Below are positions 46,786 to 59,479 of a stretch of DNA of 64,000 nucleotides, piece by piece. Source of the stretch: Leucaena leucocephala (Eukaryota; Streptophyta; Magnoliopsida; Fabales; Fabaceae). The notes under the pieces were generated by a model. The model worked only from the letters and a program-made list of their open reading frames with translations, did not search any database and had not been told where the DNA came from. Position 1 is the stretch's first letter; every line of letters begins with the position of its first letter. The position numbers and the translations under genes were made by a program. The stretch lies in the NCBI GenBank assembly GCA_037074615.1, contig CM073550.1:14712001-14776000 (forward strand). The letters run 5' to 3'.

Positions 46786-49700
46786 TATAATTTAATCATT
46801 TTCCATGTCGAGAGGACTAAATTAAATTAGTAAATAAATTTGTATGAGGCTCTGGATTATTCCCATGGTCACTGTCAAACGATAGAAAGCATTATATATG
46901 TTTCCTCTTTCTTTTGGTTTTGGAGACTACTTTTTCCAATCCTCTCTTACTTTCTTTCGTCCTTTCCATATATATACCCTTTTCCTGTCAAACCCTAACG
47001 TGGATGCTTCTCTTCTTTTTCTCAAGATGGAAACAAACAAAACACTGATAAGTTTTGTTTTTTCCTTTTAGTCCTTATCACTCATGATAAACCTCCACTA
47101 CCATTTATGGCTTCCTCTTATTTTTGCTGTTCATTAAGAATCTGAAACGTGTTCCCTCTTAGCATCATCTCTTACTCGGATCACATGGCTTTAAGGGCTA
47201 ACCCTTCAATGGGAATATCATAAACTCAAACTCAGAAGAAAGCAAGCACTTAGAGATTCATTGCAATAATGAGAGAAAACTATTTTTAAGGTATTTATTG
47301 TTTATTTCAAATTTTAATTTAATATTTATGTGTTTTTCTCTCATTATTAAATCTTTTAATTTTAATCAATTAACACAATTATTTTATGTACAAGAGTTAA
47401 CAATACTGATAGAACAAAATTATATGAGCTAATAGTGCTAGCATATATGATAAAATTAAAGGATTTAATAAAGAAAAAAAATTATAAATGTATTAAATTA
47501 AAAATTAAAGAAAATTATAGATACCTCAATAATAGTTTCCCCAATAATTATCCTAATTATTCATAATGTCACTAAGCTGGTTTTCTTGAGGGGCACTAAT
47601 TAGGAACTTCACAATATCTAATCTAATCATGTCTTATTGTCTCGTTACATTTCTTAATTAGTATTTTTTAAAAAAAAAACATATGTCATTTGAAAATTTG
47701 GTGTGTTTTGAAATAATCTAAATATGAAAGGTTTTCCTTTAAAACAATTGTCACCTTAAATATTGTAATACATGCTTTTAACATTTTTTTTATTTAATAT
47801 ATATTAAATAGGAATAAAATTATAAAAATTTCAAGGTAGATATAGAGTTAATGAAATTTAAGATTGTTTTTATCTGTGTAAAATATGTTAGAGATGGCTT
47901 ATAAATAAAACTAGATTAGTGTAACAACTCTAATAATACCTTAACTAGCCTTTAATTATTTTTTTTAATATATGTGAGGTAGTTAATAATTAAGAATGAT
48001 TTATATATTTAAGACCAAATGAAGCCATTAATGAGTGCATGCGTATGTTGCTTGTTGGGGTATGTATGGGATTTGCCTGGTAATTAAGTAATAATCCATC
48101 TCCATTATTGATGCGTTATATACTACATAGATCTCCAAAGACCAAAGATCATATGTTTGATTACTTGTTAATTAATTGCTTGTCTCAACTTGTGTCTATA
48201 GCCAATGCATTGTATTTACATAATATCATTCTGTATTTCACACACACACACACACAACAAATAATTGTCGTGGAGCCTATGCATTACTTAAAAGTAGTTT
48301 TTATATTGAAATGTGAAATGCCTATAATATTACAATTATAGTGCTAGCTTATTGTCATGAAAAAAAAAACATTATAGAGGAACACGGAGCCCCTTTATGT
48401 CATTTTCCAAATGATCTCAACCACAAATTTCCTTCTTCTCTTCTCCTCGCTTCATCAAATTTTCCGGCCACAGTTTTTTAATAATTAATATATAATTGAC
48501 GTCAATAGCATTAACTTAGTGACATAATAGCTTCCTTATAAATTACAGATTATTAGTATATGTCTTTTTAATTGGAAAAAAAGTTAGTCTTACTTGTTAA
48601 ACATGAATTTTGTAATTATCTTTTCATTCATATTTTTAAATTTAAACTCGCCCCTTTTTTTAGAAACTAGACGGTATCTTCTAACAGATAATTTATAAAT
48701 TAATCTTTTTAAAATATATAGATTATTGAAAGAGCTCCACCTCTCCTAACTAAGTCATTTTCTATACACTCGGTTTAGTTTAAATACAGGATATGATGTT
48801 TAAGGGATATAACTATATCAATCTTTATTTGTTAAGCTAATCCTTTTGTTTGAAGTGTGAGCTTTACTCAAGCTATATATATTCACAATCATATTCTGCC
48901 AACAATGTATATATATGCAATGCACGTATATGTTACAAGCACAGGAGTTCATTATGGTTTATGGATGTCATGGTGGCAAAAGTATAGCTTTGTTATGATT
49001 ACGATTTAGTTTCAGCAATGGATAAGACAAGAATAATTCAGCTCGCACATTAATTTGAGGATAACCACGAATGTTTAAAATTTGTCCATATTTAATTAAT
49101 GCACATCACATCCACTACTTAAGGCTTCTTTTTAGACAACTAGTTAATTAAGCCCTTATTTGATTTATACTAGTTTAGATCAACAGTGAAAATAGGAGAA
49201 AAACCCACCTTTGGAACCTGACCCACCCATAACCTGCACCGAGTAACTCCCACCAATTTCACCTAATATAGTTTTATTGCCTCTTCAACTGCAAATTATA
49301 GTGTGGCGTGATTTTTTTTTTTATAAGTAAGAATGGCAAAATTTGATCATCCTTATAATTTCAAGTTAGTATTTATCCTTTATATAAAGAAAATATAGGG
49401 AAATATGTTTTTCCTCATGTTTTCTCTTTCTCTTAACTTTTCTCTCAATCCAAACATACTATTCAAGTTTTTTTTAATATTTATATATAAATTAAATGAG
49501 AAGGATTTAAACATAATCATTATCTAATAAAACAATGAAAAGGTGCATATTCAAGTAAAAAATAATAGAAAAAAATATATAATATTACTCCCTCTATTTC
49601 ACTCTTACCATGAGTTGATTCCATGTGGGCATGTGACAATATTTATCATATCTTTATAATGATAATTTAATTAATTGCTTTTATTATTATGTGGGCGGGC

Positions 49701-49806
49701 CGGCCACAACATTTCATATGAATTGGGCAATATTTGGGCCGACAAATTATTTTCCCTAATGGCACAAAAGGCTTTTGCGAAAGGTTTGGCCCAGTGTGAA
49801 TTTTAA
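46786..49806. other. Gene desert, part 4
   Basis: No supported genes. A (CA)n run lies at 48239-48256. Near 49589 a 'tactccctctatttcac' string resembles a Stowaway end, but no partner was found. Confidence 0.4.
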
Positions 49807-50384
49807 GCTTAGTGCCTGTTTGGGGGAAGCTTTTGGAAATCAATTTTGGCCAAAATCTCGGTTTAGAAAAATTTAAAATAAATATCAATTTTTGTCTAGA
49901 ATTGATTTTGGCCAAAATCTCGTTTTGAAAAAATTTGAACCAAACAGTCATTTTTGTTCAGAATTGATTTTGAGCAAAACCTCGGTTTGAAACTATGGTT
50001 TTGAATAAGCTACTGAAAATAGATTTTAGAATTGTAAAAGAGCTTATAGATCATCCAATTACTATTTTACCCCTACTTTTTTTCTTGTACTCTCTCTCAT
50101 CTCTCTCATTTCCCATCTCTCTTCTTCATATTATCTCCTCTTTCTTCTTTCCTCTCTCTTCTCTACATTCTCTCCTATTTTTTCTCTCTCCTATTTATTC
50201 TCTACCCTCTCTCATACTTTAATCAAATCATACCATTTTTTATAATTTATTAATATAGAAAGTGATTATACTACTAATCATCTAAACATCTCTATTTTCA
50301 AAATATATTCTTCCCATAATCTATTCTCCAAAATCTATTCTTCTTAAAACCTATTCTCCAAAAGCTAATACAAATTTACCCTTA
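49807..50384. mobile_element. MITE family A, copy 4, inverted orientation
   Basis: Left end CTTAGTGCCTGTTTGGGGGA and right end (reverse complement TTAAGGGTAAATTTGTATTAG) form a weak terminal repeat. The 'aagctactgaaaatagattttagaattgtaaaagagctt' type arm and the CT-rich core (50075-50215) are the reverse complement of the other copies. The left arm contains an internal duplication of 'aattgattttggccaaaatctcg'. It abuts the next element directly. Confidence 0.65.
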
Positions 50385-51447
50385 ACTCTGTTGTATGTAA
50401 CCTCCTCACATTTAAAAGTTTAAAAAAAAACTCACATTCAATTTTCATATTGTGACATTTAATCCATTGCCATAAAAATGACAGTTAAATTTAACAAAAT
50501 TCACGCCACATCAGATTATTGAAAATTATGTAAAAGAAGAGATGCAATTTCATTATATTATTTATTTAATTTATTCTTACTTAAATTTTTTTTAATTAGA
50601 CTAAAGGGCATCTCGGTGATTCAATCCATATAATCCCTAGTGTTGGACGGAGAATCGTCTTCCTTTATAGTAAACTTATAAATCCTCTCCATTTACAACA
50701 TTGGATTCATCTTGTAATTATCTTCACCATTACAAAAATCATTCACTGCTAGCCTCAATTGCGAGGTGTATATGGTTTATATGATTATATCAGTTAAGAA
50801 AAAAAACAATACCTAGAAACTGTACATCTCACCATTCGCTACTTGCTTGAGAAAGTAAAGAAATGAAGAGGGTGTCGTCTCCTCCATAAACCCCTTTATC
50901 TCTATGTAGGCATCCCAAATAATCCCCAAGGATAAGGGAGTGCTTACCAATGCTTTTGTGCAATGAATCTGAAGAGGATTCTTTGCAAAAGTACAAACAG
51001 AGAATGTGCTGTTGGGTTTCTGGCTAAACATTATTTTGTATTGGATTGATATGAAAATATTCATATTTGCAGTTTTGCCTTGAAGATTATGCATTCGTGC
51101 AAAAATCCCGTCATTTTGTATATTATGAGAGAACTGTTTTGTTTTGCAGGAGATTGCCGGGAAAGAAAAATGATTATGCCAACCTATATGGCAGATGTTA
51201 GGGATTATGGATTCAACCATGAGATGCCCTTTAGTCTAACTATTGACTTTTTAAATAAGCAAGGATAAATAAATAATATCATAAAAATTACATCTCATCT
51301 TGCACGTAATTTTCAATAATCTAATGTGGCATGTATTCTATTAGATTTAATGGTTGTTTTAATGATAAAGAGTTAAATGTCACAATATAAAAAGTTGAGG
51401 GTGCACTTTTTAAATTTTTAAAAGTGAGGGGTTATATGTAACAGAGC
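50385..51447. mobile_element. Long-TIR element (about 1.06 kb) with an enclosed ORF
   Basis: Inverted arms of about 165 bp: left 50385-50550 (starts CTCTGTTGTATGTAACC), right 51283-51447 (reverse complement starts CTCTGTTACATATAACCC). Shared blocks include ATATTGTGACATTTAA, GCCACAT(C/T)AGATTATTGAAA and GA(A/T)GAGATG(C/T)AATTT. No transposase is present, so it is non-autonomous. The long arms and non-TE filler suggest a Mutator-type (Pack-MULE) or foldback element. No clear target-site duplication was found. Confidence 0.65.
50813..51220 (-). pseudogene. Unrecognised ORF inside the long-TIR element
   Basis: An open frame of up to 135 codons on the - strand. Its last 60 residues, containing GIIWDAYIEIKGFMEE and SFLYFLKQVANGE, look protein-like (balanced composition, helix-friendly), unlike the AT-noise frames elsewhere. 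I do not recognise the family. Because it lies between transposon arms it may be a captured host gene fragment. It lacks an evident promoter. Confidence 0.25.
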
Positions 51448-52858
51448 TAAAGTAATTCGGCTTAATTTTTAAATAAAATATTTGACCGTAATTTATTATT
51501 TATGGGCCAGATATGGCCCCGAAATTGTTTTTGAGGGAGTTATTTGGGCTCATCAAGGCCCAAAAGGATGAGACTATCTGAATCTCGGTCAACGCAAGTG
51601 CTTGTCACAGACCAGTTCTGCTGCGTCCAAGATGGCAAAATTCGTAGCAGAAAATTTCTCGCAGTTTCTTTCTTAGGCTCCGTTTGGTTTAGTTGCAATT
51701 GTATAAAATCTGGTAATCCAGATTTCTAGATGCCCTATAAACCTTGTATTAACAGTAAATAATAAAAAATAAACAGGCCATTAGAGAGATCCAAAGTCAA
51801 TTTAGTGTGTTCGTTTTTGTAATTCTATTTTATATTTTATATATTTGCATTACTGCACACTTGGTCCAAAATACCCTCGTCCTTTTTAGCGCGCTTCTTC
51901 AACTCTTTTTCGCTCCCCTTCTTTCCTCACCCTCGACTCCTCCTCGGCACCACATCAGACGCCACCTGTTCTTCTTCACCAACCTCTTTCCTCCCTGCGA
52001 ATTTGGGCTTGCTGGAGCACCACCTGCGGCTGCCTCTTCGAACTGACCATCAGCGTCGGCCTCTCCGGACGGAGCACCACCAGCGTTAGCCTCTTTGAAC
52101 TGAGTACCACCATTGCACGGGGCCCCTTTTCTTGTCCACCTTACTCTCGTCGAGTAATCCAACACTCTTCTCCACTCCCCCCGGCGACAACCTTCTTCTC
52201 CTCTCTTGCCGGTGAACCAGGTTGAAGTCGAGATCCATTATGAAATTGTTTTTTGAAATCCAATACCTGAGTTGTGATTTAATCCGTTTGTTTGAATCTT
52301 CCTTTTTTGTTTATGCGATTTAATTCGATTGTGTTTGAACCGTCTCTTTCACGGGGATGAAAGGTGGTACGGGACGGGGAGGGGATTTTCTGCCCGATCG
52401 AGGGCATTTCGGTCATTCCACTTTTATACATATTAATTAAATATAAAAATTAAAACTGTTTTACTGGTGGAATTCCACTGGCCTTTTTATTTCTTTACTG
52501 CCCATTGTTTGTCTTAACGGAAAACACAAAACCGTCAACGGCGGACAGCGTCCCAGCCGCCCATCATCCTCAAGATCAAATATTTGATTTTCTTTCCTTC
52601 TGAGAAGACCTTGGACTGTATATAAGTAAAGCCTCCCCTAGCTCCGCTGACCCGCCTTAAATGCGTGTGACTCGTTCGCCACATTGCATTTCATCGTAAA
52701 TCACGCTCCTGATATCATACAAGGCAAAGTCTGAGATTTTTTTCCCTTTCTTCTCTTGTTCGGTTTTCTCTTAGCCATTGAACAATATAGCTCTTGGGTG
52801 TCGGAAAATCTTGGCTCTTTGCGTTGGAAGCACGGGGATTAGTTCAGATTCGGACCAG
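51448..52858 (+). promoter_or_regulatory. Upstream region, promoter and leader of ERO1
   Basis: A probable TATA box (TATATAAG, about 52619-52626) lies 235 bp upstream of the ATG, giving a leader of about 200 nt. No ER-stress element (CCAAT-N9-CCACG) was recognised. Further upstream, 51860-52430 is GC-richer and bounded by a short inverted repeat (CCAAAATACCCTCG at about 51866, CGAGGGCATTTCGG at 52400). It contains two imperfect 57-bp direct repeats (from 52014 and 52071, GGAGCACCACC...GAACTGA). This may be an old insertion in the promoter. Confidence 0.4.
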
Positions 52859-55800
52859 ATGGGTTCGGAGGTCAAGAAGAAGGGCTATGGGACCCGATGG
52901 ACTTGGGTGCTGGTGGTTCCTTTCGTTGCTATCTTTGTTGCCATGACCGTGTCATCCAAAACTTCTCCCAAAGAGCTTTTTGGAGCTATCAACAGGGCTT
53001 GTCAGTGTGCTCAGGTAATTTGTCTGTGCTTCAGTTGATTTCAAGATCACAAAGTACCCATATTGGATCGTCAATTTGCATCACAATTCTTCTGATTAAA
53101 GTGAAAATGTGGACTTTCCTATCCAAATTGCAAGTCGTGACGCGGTTTATGGCATGCATCGTGCATTTTGGAAAACTTTATTGCTTAGAAGGAAATCTTT
53201 CTGCTACTAGTGTAGTCTTTGATCATTAAAATTTTATTTGTTTCTCCTTAGTATTATATTTGGGTAATCAAATTTCCGGTTGGAAGCTTTCTTCTGGACA
53301 AATCTTATTTTCAAAGGATTCATCCTTGGTTAAATTTCAGATGCTTGGTGTGGCGTAGAAAGTGATTTGGTGCTAATTCCTTTCCGTGCTACATAATCAC
53401 TTATTTTGTGGTTTATATTTTTGCTTTCTGATCAATATATGTGCTTTCCCCCCTCTTTTGCAGGCTACGCACAAGTATAGTGGCATAGTGGAAGATTGTT
53501 GTTGTGATTATGAGTCCGTGAACCATATTAACGTGGAAGTGCTACATCCATCACTTCAGGAGCTTGTGAAAACCCCATTCTTTCGATATTTCAAGGTTTG
53601 CTGATCTTCTCTTAAATCGGGAATATCTTGACTTCCATTAAACAACGTCCTTTGCAATGCTATTGATGGTGTGGTGTTAGGTGTTACCAGTACCGAGGAC
53701 GTCCCAATAATATGTTTTGCAGTTGCGTTTAAAGAAGATCTCCTAGTGTTAGTGTGTCTTGTTCTGTACAATTAACTAGTATTAGTTCATAATCTCGTAT
53801 TCATGTTTTAGCTTGGATGCTAGTTAAAACCAATGGCTGAATTTGAGAAGTCTTTCTAGAGAGTGGGGGAGTATGTCCATGCGTCTGTTTTTGGTCAGTA
53901 GAGAGTGTGCATTCGATTACTCGAAATGTTTAATGCATGTATGCTGCTAGACTCATGCAATGAATGACAAAGGCTTGTTGTTCTGTTGCAGGTTAAGTTA
54001 TGGTGCCACTGTCCTTTTTGGCCTGATGATGGTATGTGCCGCTTGCGGGACTGCAGTGTCTGTGAATGTCCAGAGAGTGAGTTTCCAGAATTATTCAAGA
54101 AGCCTCGCCGCCTTCCATTGGATGACTTTATTTGTCAAGAAGGAAAACCTGAAGCAGCTGTTGATCGAACCGTAGATAGAAAGGCTTTCAGAGGATGGAC
54201 AGAAACTGACAATCCCTGGACAAACGATGATGAGACTGACAATGGTTAGTCACTTCATATATATGAATTTTTTTTAAACAGCATTTCATTTTATCCTGTT
54301 GAATCTGCATAATATTATATGTTTATGCTGGAGTACTGTTACTAGTATTCATAATTGACTTTGGTCTTCATGATTATCTTGAGACTCAAGAAAGTAAGCA
54401 TCTCAATTGATGCCAATTTTCATTTTCCAATGTACAGATGAATTGACTTATGTGAATCTTCAACTGAATCCTGAAAGATATACTGGTTACAGTGGTCCGT
54501 CTGCAAGAAGGATATGGGATGCTATCTATTCTGAGAACTGCCCTAAATGTGAGTTGCCTGTAAAAAGCTTATACCCTTTGGTCTTTTCTCCTCACCCCCC
54601 TCTTTTCTGCAGTATTTCTTTACACAACCTTGTGATTGCCAAACAAAATAGTTCAGAGCTCCTATGGAGCTTCTAATGAAATTTTGGAGTCAGATAAATT
54701 TCTATGATGCATAACTAAATTAACTTTTAAAGTGAGCAACCCCTCTCTCTCTATCTGTCTCTTAAATGGATGAGGTTAGCTATTTGGATGTGCACTTTCC
54801 AAATTTGAAGATGTCAGCCGTGCTCTTCTTGTTTCTTTTACTTTTGAGAAGTAATTATCTTTAAATCAATGATGAAAGAGTAATTGTTTTCCGTACTGTA
54901 TATTGATGTTTGGCAATCCTTTATATTCTACTGATGAGAGAAAACGTTTGACTTTTGTAGATCCATCTGAAGCTTTATGCCAGGAGGAAAAAATTTTGTA
55001 TAAATTGATATCTGGTCTTCACTCCTCCATATCAATTCATATAGCTTCTGATTATCTACTCGATGAAGCGACAAGCTTGGTAAATTTTGAGTTCTTCTTT
55101 TGTCAGTAGTACCTGATCCTCTTTTCAAGTAAAATTTTGCATTGCCTTTGAAGATAGGTACAGTTCATCTTGTATTTCAGCATGTGGATAGACTGCTAAC
55201 TGGTTTTGGCTTTTAGCCTGAAATTTGTTTTATTTAATTTTCTTTTAGAATAATAGACCTTATTGACTAATTGACCTTTTGGAGTGATGGACATTAAATT
55301 AAAACAAACTTAATTATATGCCTAATTTGCTTTTTTCCCCCTCTTCGGTAATTCCAGTGGGGTCAGAATCTGACTTTGATGTATGATCGAGTCTTGAAAT
55401 ACCCAGATCACGTCAGAAATTTATACTTCACTTTCCTTTTTGTCCTGCGAGCAGTAACCAAAGTGAGTATAGATTGCCCTACTACTTTTACATATATAGT
55501 CAGCTGCCATCATGATATTTTAGTCTTTACGACTGGTTGATAATAATTCTTATACTATTTGCAACTGAATGCTATTTAGGCTGGAGAGTATCTAGAACAG
55601 GCTGAATACAATACAGGTAACCCTATTGAGGACCTTAAGACACAGTCCTTGATGAGACAGATGCTTTACAACCCCAAACTTCAAGCTGCATGTCCAGTTC
55701 CGTTTGATGAAGCTAAGCTGTGGAAGGGTCAGAGTGGTCCAGAGCTGAAACAGAAAATTCAGCAGCAGTTCAGAAATATTAGGTATCTCTTTAAATTTAA

Positions 55801-56890
55801 TAGGTTTAGCACTGGACCTTACTAAATATCTGCTAAGTTGTTGAACTCCAACGATTTTAAATTTGAACATTGTGGCAGCGTAGTGCCTTTTGAATCAATG
55901 ATCTAGTTTTCTGAATTCTGATATATATTTAAGAAGGAAGAGTGATTAGCAATGGATTCTATTTCCACCTATTATATAATAAGGTATACACAAAAAAATA
56001 AAATAATAATAAAAGAAAAGAAAAATTTATAAGAAAAAATAGATGCTGTATGGATTTTGACACAATTTCTGTGTTAAGATTATGTTTGTATCGTTGTGTG
56101 CTTTCCCAATCCCATGGATAATTTACTGAATTTCTTCCTTCCCATGATTCTAAGCCGGTTTATCTATAAACACCTTGTCATGTGGGGAATGTAACACAGA
56201 TATAAGAGAGCGAAGCATAAACTAATGTCTGGTCTTCCATTAATATGTTGCCAGTTATTCAGTTTGCAACCTGCTTCATTTGATATATGTCATCAGTAAC
56301 GGCCTCAACATTTGTGGCATGCAGTGCAATAATGGATTGTGTGGGATGCGAGAAGTGTCGATTATGGGGTAAACTTCAGGTTCTTGGTCTTGGAACGGCA
56401 CTACAAATTCTATTCACTGTTGATGGTCAAGGAAATGGGGATCAACCAGTAAGTGCATTTCCTGAAAGTTCATTTTGCTATTGTCTGTTGCTTCTATTCA
56501 TTTTCCTGAATTATTGCTAAGTTTTGAATATAATACTCAGATGAAGTATTTTTTTTTAACGTTATGAAATGAAATTCTCTTTATAATTCCCCAGGTGGTA
56601 TATATATATATATATGCCACCATTCACATGCTTGCTAGAAGAATTTGTGAGTTGTGTTCCATGGCCACTTGGCTGACAAAACTCATTATGCTGTACTTTA
56701 TTGTCTTCAGCTGCAGTTACAGAGAAATGACGTAATTGCCTTGATGAATCTCCTTAGCCGACTATCGGAATCGGTCAAATTCGCTCATGAAATGGTACCC
56801 ACAGCTGAAAGAATTTTTGAAGGGCATGTTTCTGCTCACAGTTTGATCAGCTCATGGAAAAGAATTTGGTCATATGTAGTCAAAGCATAG
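52859..56890 (+). CDS. ERO1: ERO1, endoplasmic reticulum thiol oxidase
   Basis: ERO1 passes disulfides to protein disulfide isomerase in the ER using FAD and oxygen. Nine predicted exons: 52859-53014, 53464-53595, 53992-54244, 54438-54548, 54961-55079, 55358-55462, 55580-55782, 56325-56448 and 56711-56890; all junctions are GT-AG and in frame, giving 460 residues (Arabidopsis ERO1s are similar). Residues 14-31 form the N-terminal signal-anchor (WTWVLVVPFVAIFVAMTV). The shuttle disulfide is Cys112/Cys117 (MCRLRDC). The FAD-proximal active centre is CVGCEKC at 365-371. ARRIWDAIYSENCP matches the conserved FAD-binding segment. The start is the ATG at 52859; the frame is open upstream but without an ATG. 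Exon 9 has three possible in-frame acceptors. No defects seen. Confidence 0.95.
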
Positions 56891-58799
56891 GTAAAATGGT
56901 TTCTTTTTGTGGATTTGTTGTGTCTCCTTCACGGAAATGCCCAATTGGTTATTGTTGTTCTCCTGTGTGATATTTGCAGGCAGCATTTGTTGAGCCCCTT
57001 GTCATACTGTACACATTACCATTTACAACCAAAACAAAGGAAGGCTTCAGAAGCCATTTTCTTAGTTGGAAAATTTTACAAGGACATGATGATAGTTGTG
57101 TATTTTGACTAGTTGTATGTAGCAAGTTTGAAAATGTTGAACACAGGCTAAAGAAACGGATTATGATGATGAGCCCTCTTTTTTGAGTACATAGAATAAC
57201 AAATTTACCTCAAGATTATTGGTCAGAACACTAATGATATGTAGGGATCTCTGAGGGGCAGACAAGTTTATCATGACATATCTTTTGAATACCAGTCTCT
57301 CAGCACTGCTTAAACAAACCTTAGAGCATCTTAATTTGAAACCAAATCAATATTTTTGTAAGTTTCTTGAGAAGGTAATTTAAAAAGTGAATACATAATA
57401 ATTAAACAGTAAAATTATAGCATACAGGATTTCAACATTTCAAGTATAAAGATGATGGTGGGGGGAAATGGTAGGGTCTTAAGGAAGGGGTTTAATGAAC
57501 AAAAAGTTTCAATTAGTATAACTTGTTATTGTTAACTTTTCAGATTTTATTAAGAGTTTTAGATAATTAATTTTTTTTGTTCAAAGCCTCATAGTAATTC
57601 CTCTTAAATAATAAGGGTTGGATTTGGAAATCATGACACCTTTCTAAAGCCAATTCTTCTCAAAAGAACAATTTTTTTAAAAGGGTGTGTTAAGGTTTTT
57701 TTAGGGAATAAAAAAAAATTACAAAACAAATTCCTTATTTGGTTACTCCTGAACGATGATGCTTAAGACATCTGACTTTCTGGCTTTAAGTCAATAAAAG
57801 CACGTTGGAGGGACCCAGGGTTCAATTGGATTCAATGATTTAGATTTATTAATGAATTTTAAAACTACAGATTAATCTGTAAGTTTAAAATTTAATTTAG
57901 TCAAATTTATAGTGAAGATTAGGCTGTCAGTTCAAAGGAAGTGGAAGAGAATGATAGGGAAAAGGAGAATGGGGAGGAGAGGGTTAAATATTTACTTGTT
58001 TGATTAGATTGGAAGGTAAAGGAGAGAATATATTTTTAATAATATTTTATTTGATTATTACAAACTTGTGTAAAGAAATTCAATTTTTTTTTTATGGTAC
58101 TCGAGCTTTATAACAAAAAAATATTAATGGTGAAAAAATCGATCAAATGCATTTAAAGATAAAGTTTTTTTATAAAACACTTAAATTTTACAATAAAATT
58201 TAAGTTTTACGGTTATAAAACTCAAGTTTTTAAACAAACTTGAGTTTTAAAATATTTTACTGGTAAAACTCAAGATTTATTTTTACACTTTGAATTTTGT
58301 CATTTTAATAACAGTAATATATTATTTTAAAAAATGAATTTCTTAATAAAAATCGAGGACTAGTTAAAAACGTTATCCAATTCGAGTTTTCATTTAAAAT
58401 TTGAATCCTATCATCAAGCAATTCGTGTTTTCCCAAAATAACTAAAATAAGCCAATGCAGAGTGAAGAAATACCCCGGGCCCTAATAAAACACACACAGC
58501 ACCAAGATGTTTCCAGAATGAATATGATTGCCTATCGATAGTAAGCATTAGATGCAATCTAACAACTCCAGAGATAGAGACACGTTTCAATCGCATAAGG
58601 GAATGAATCCATTCCTTGTACATGACAAAAGCAAGCAACTATCTTTCTTGCAAGTGTGAGTTCTATTTTATCTTCTTTTATGGGTACAAGATGTTGGTCC
58701 TGAATAATGCTAGAGAAATCAAATGGTCACTGTCCAGAGAACAAAGTACTCTTTTGAAATTCAATGACTGAGTAAGCAAATGAAACGCATTTGAACTTA
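56891..58799. other. ERO1 3' region and intergenic DNA
   Basis: ERO1 3'UTR probably covers part of 56891-57200. Beyond it, no genes. 57905-58040 is purine-rich and vaguely like the MITE families. At 58217-58256 a 10-bp inverted repeat (AAAACTCAAG ... CTTGAGTTTT) forms a possible hairpin. Confidence 0.4.
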
Positions 58800-58804
58800 A
58801 CTGA

Positions 58805-59332
58805 ATCATCAGGTTATAATAGGAAGAATATGGACTCGCTTTCCATATTTCACATCGGCACATTGATGCCCGGGAACAACATCTCCGAGCCTGAAACAAC
58901 CTTATTCATCCTTATTTTTGGTTCATCGCATGTGTTGTCAGCAAGTGCAATACAGATTGTGTCTTTCCTTTCCTTTCCCTGGAAGCGAAGAAGCATAAAT
59001 AATTAAATGGGGAATCCTTTAATTATTCACGACTGCAGCAAAAGGAGTGCTTGACAACGCTGCTTCAATTAGTGCTAGATTTCTGCGAACCAATTATCAG
59101 GATTTGAACTCTGAAAGAAAAAAAATCCAAATTCAATGACAACCCACGAACCTGAGCCCCTTCCAACCACACATAGATATATGAATTTCAATTGCTCCAG
59201 CACATTTACAATGTGATAAATGTGACAAACATGCTTATTGTAGTTCTAGTATTAACCTAGATAATGTCAGAATTGTTCGAGCATTACCTTGATCAGAATC
59301 GTGTCGCCGCGAAAAAGTTGGAGCTTTTCCAT
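58805..59332 (-). pseudogene. CDC48 (p97) gene fragment, broken
   Basis: Piece of the N-terminal domain of the AAA ATPase CDC48. Exon-like part 1 is 59288-59332 (MEKLQLFRGDTILIK), followed by a good donor GTAATG. A 309-bp intron-like stretch ends in CAG at 58979. Part 2 (from 58978) reads GKERKDTICIALADNTCDEP then KIRMNKVV, where a deletion removes about six residues and shifts frame; the sequence then continues as RLGDVVPGHQCADVKYGKRV and HILP before a stop. Everything downstream (the D1 and D2 ATPase domains) is missing, as is most of the N-terminus before MEKLQ. The retained intron shows it came from genomic DNA, not a processed mRNA. It cannot make a working protein. Confidence 0.8.
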
Positions 59333-59479
59333 GGTCTCTCTGTGCGGAAGTCTCTCTTCGTTCCCTTACTGAAAGTCCCACGGAATAATAGAAACCCAGT
59401 AAATTAAAATTATTGAAATTGAAATCTACAGAAGAATAATAAAAAGAAGAATCCGACAGCAAACTAAACCGGAGATCTG

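Noticed and set aside
51899..52165. 88-codon Ala/Gly-rich frame on the - strand in the ERO1 upstream region
   Set aside because: It reflects two 57-bp DNA repeats; no start context and no known family.
58414..58638. 74-codon frame downstream of the CDC48 relic as further CDC48 sequence
   Set aside because: It shows no similarity to the CDC48 segment expected next (the end of the N domain) and has no other recognisable motif.
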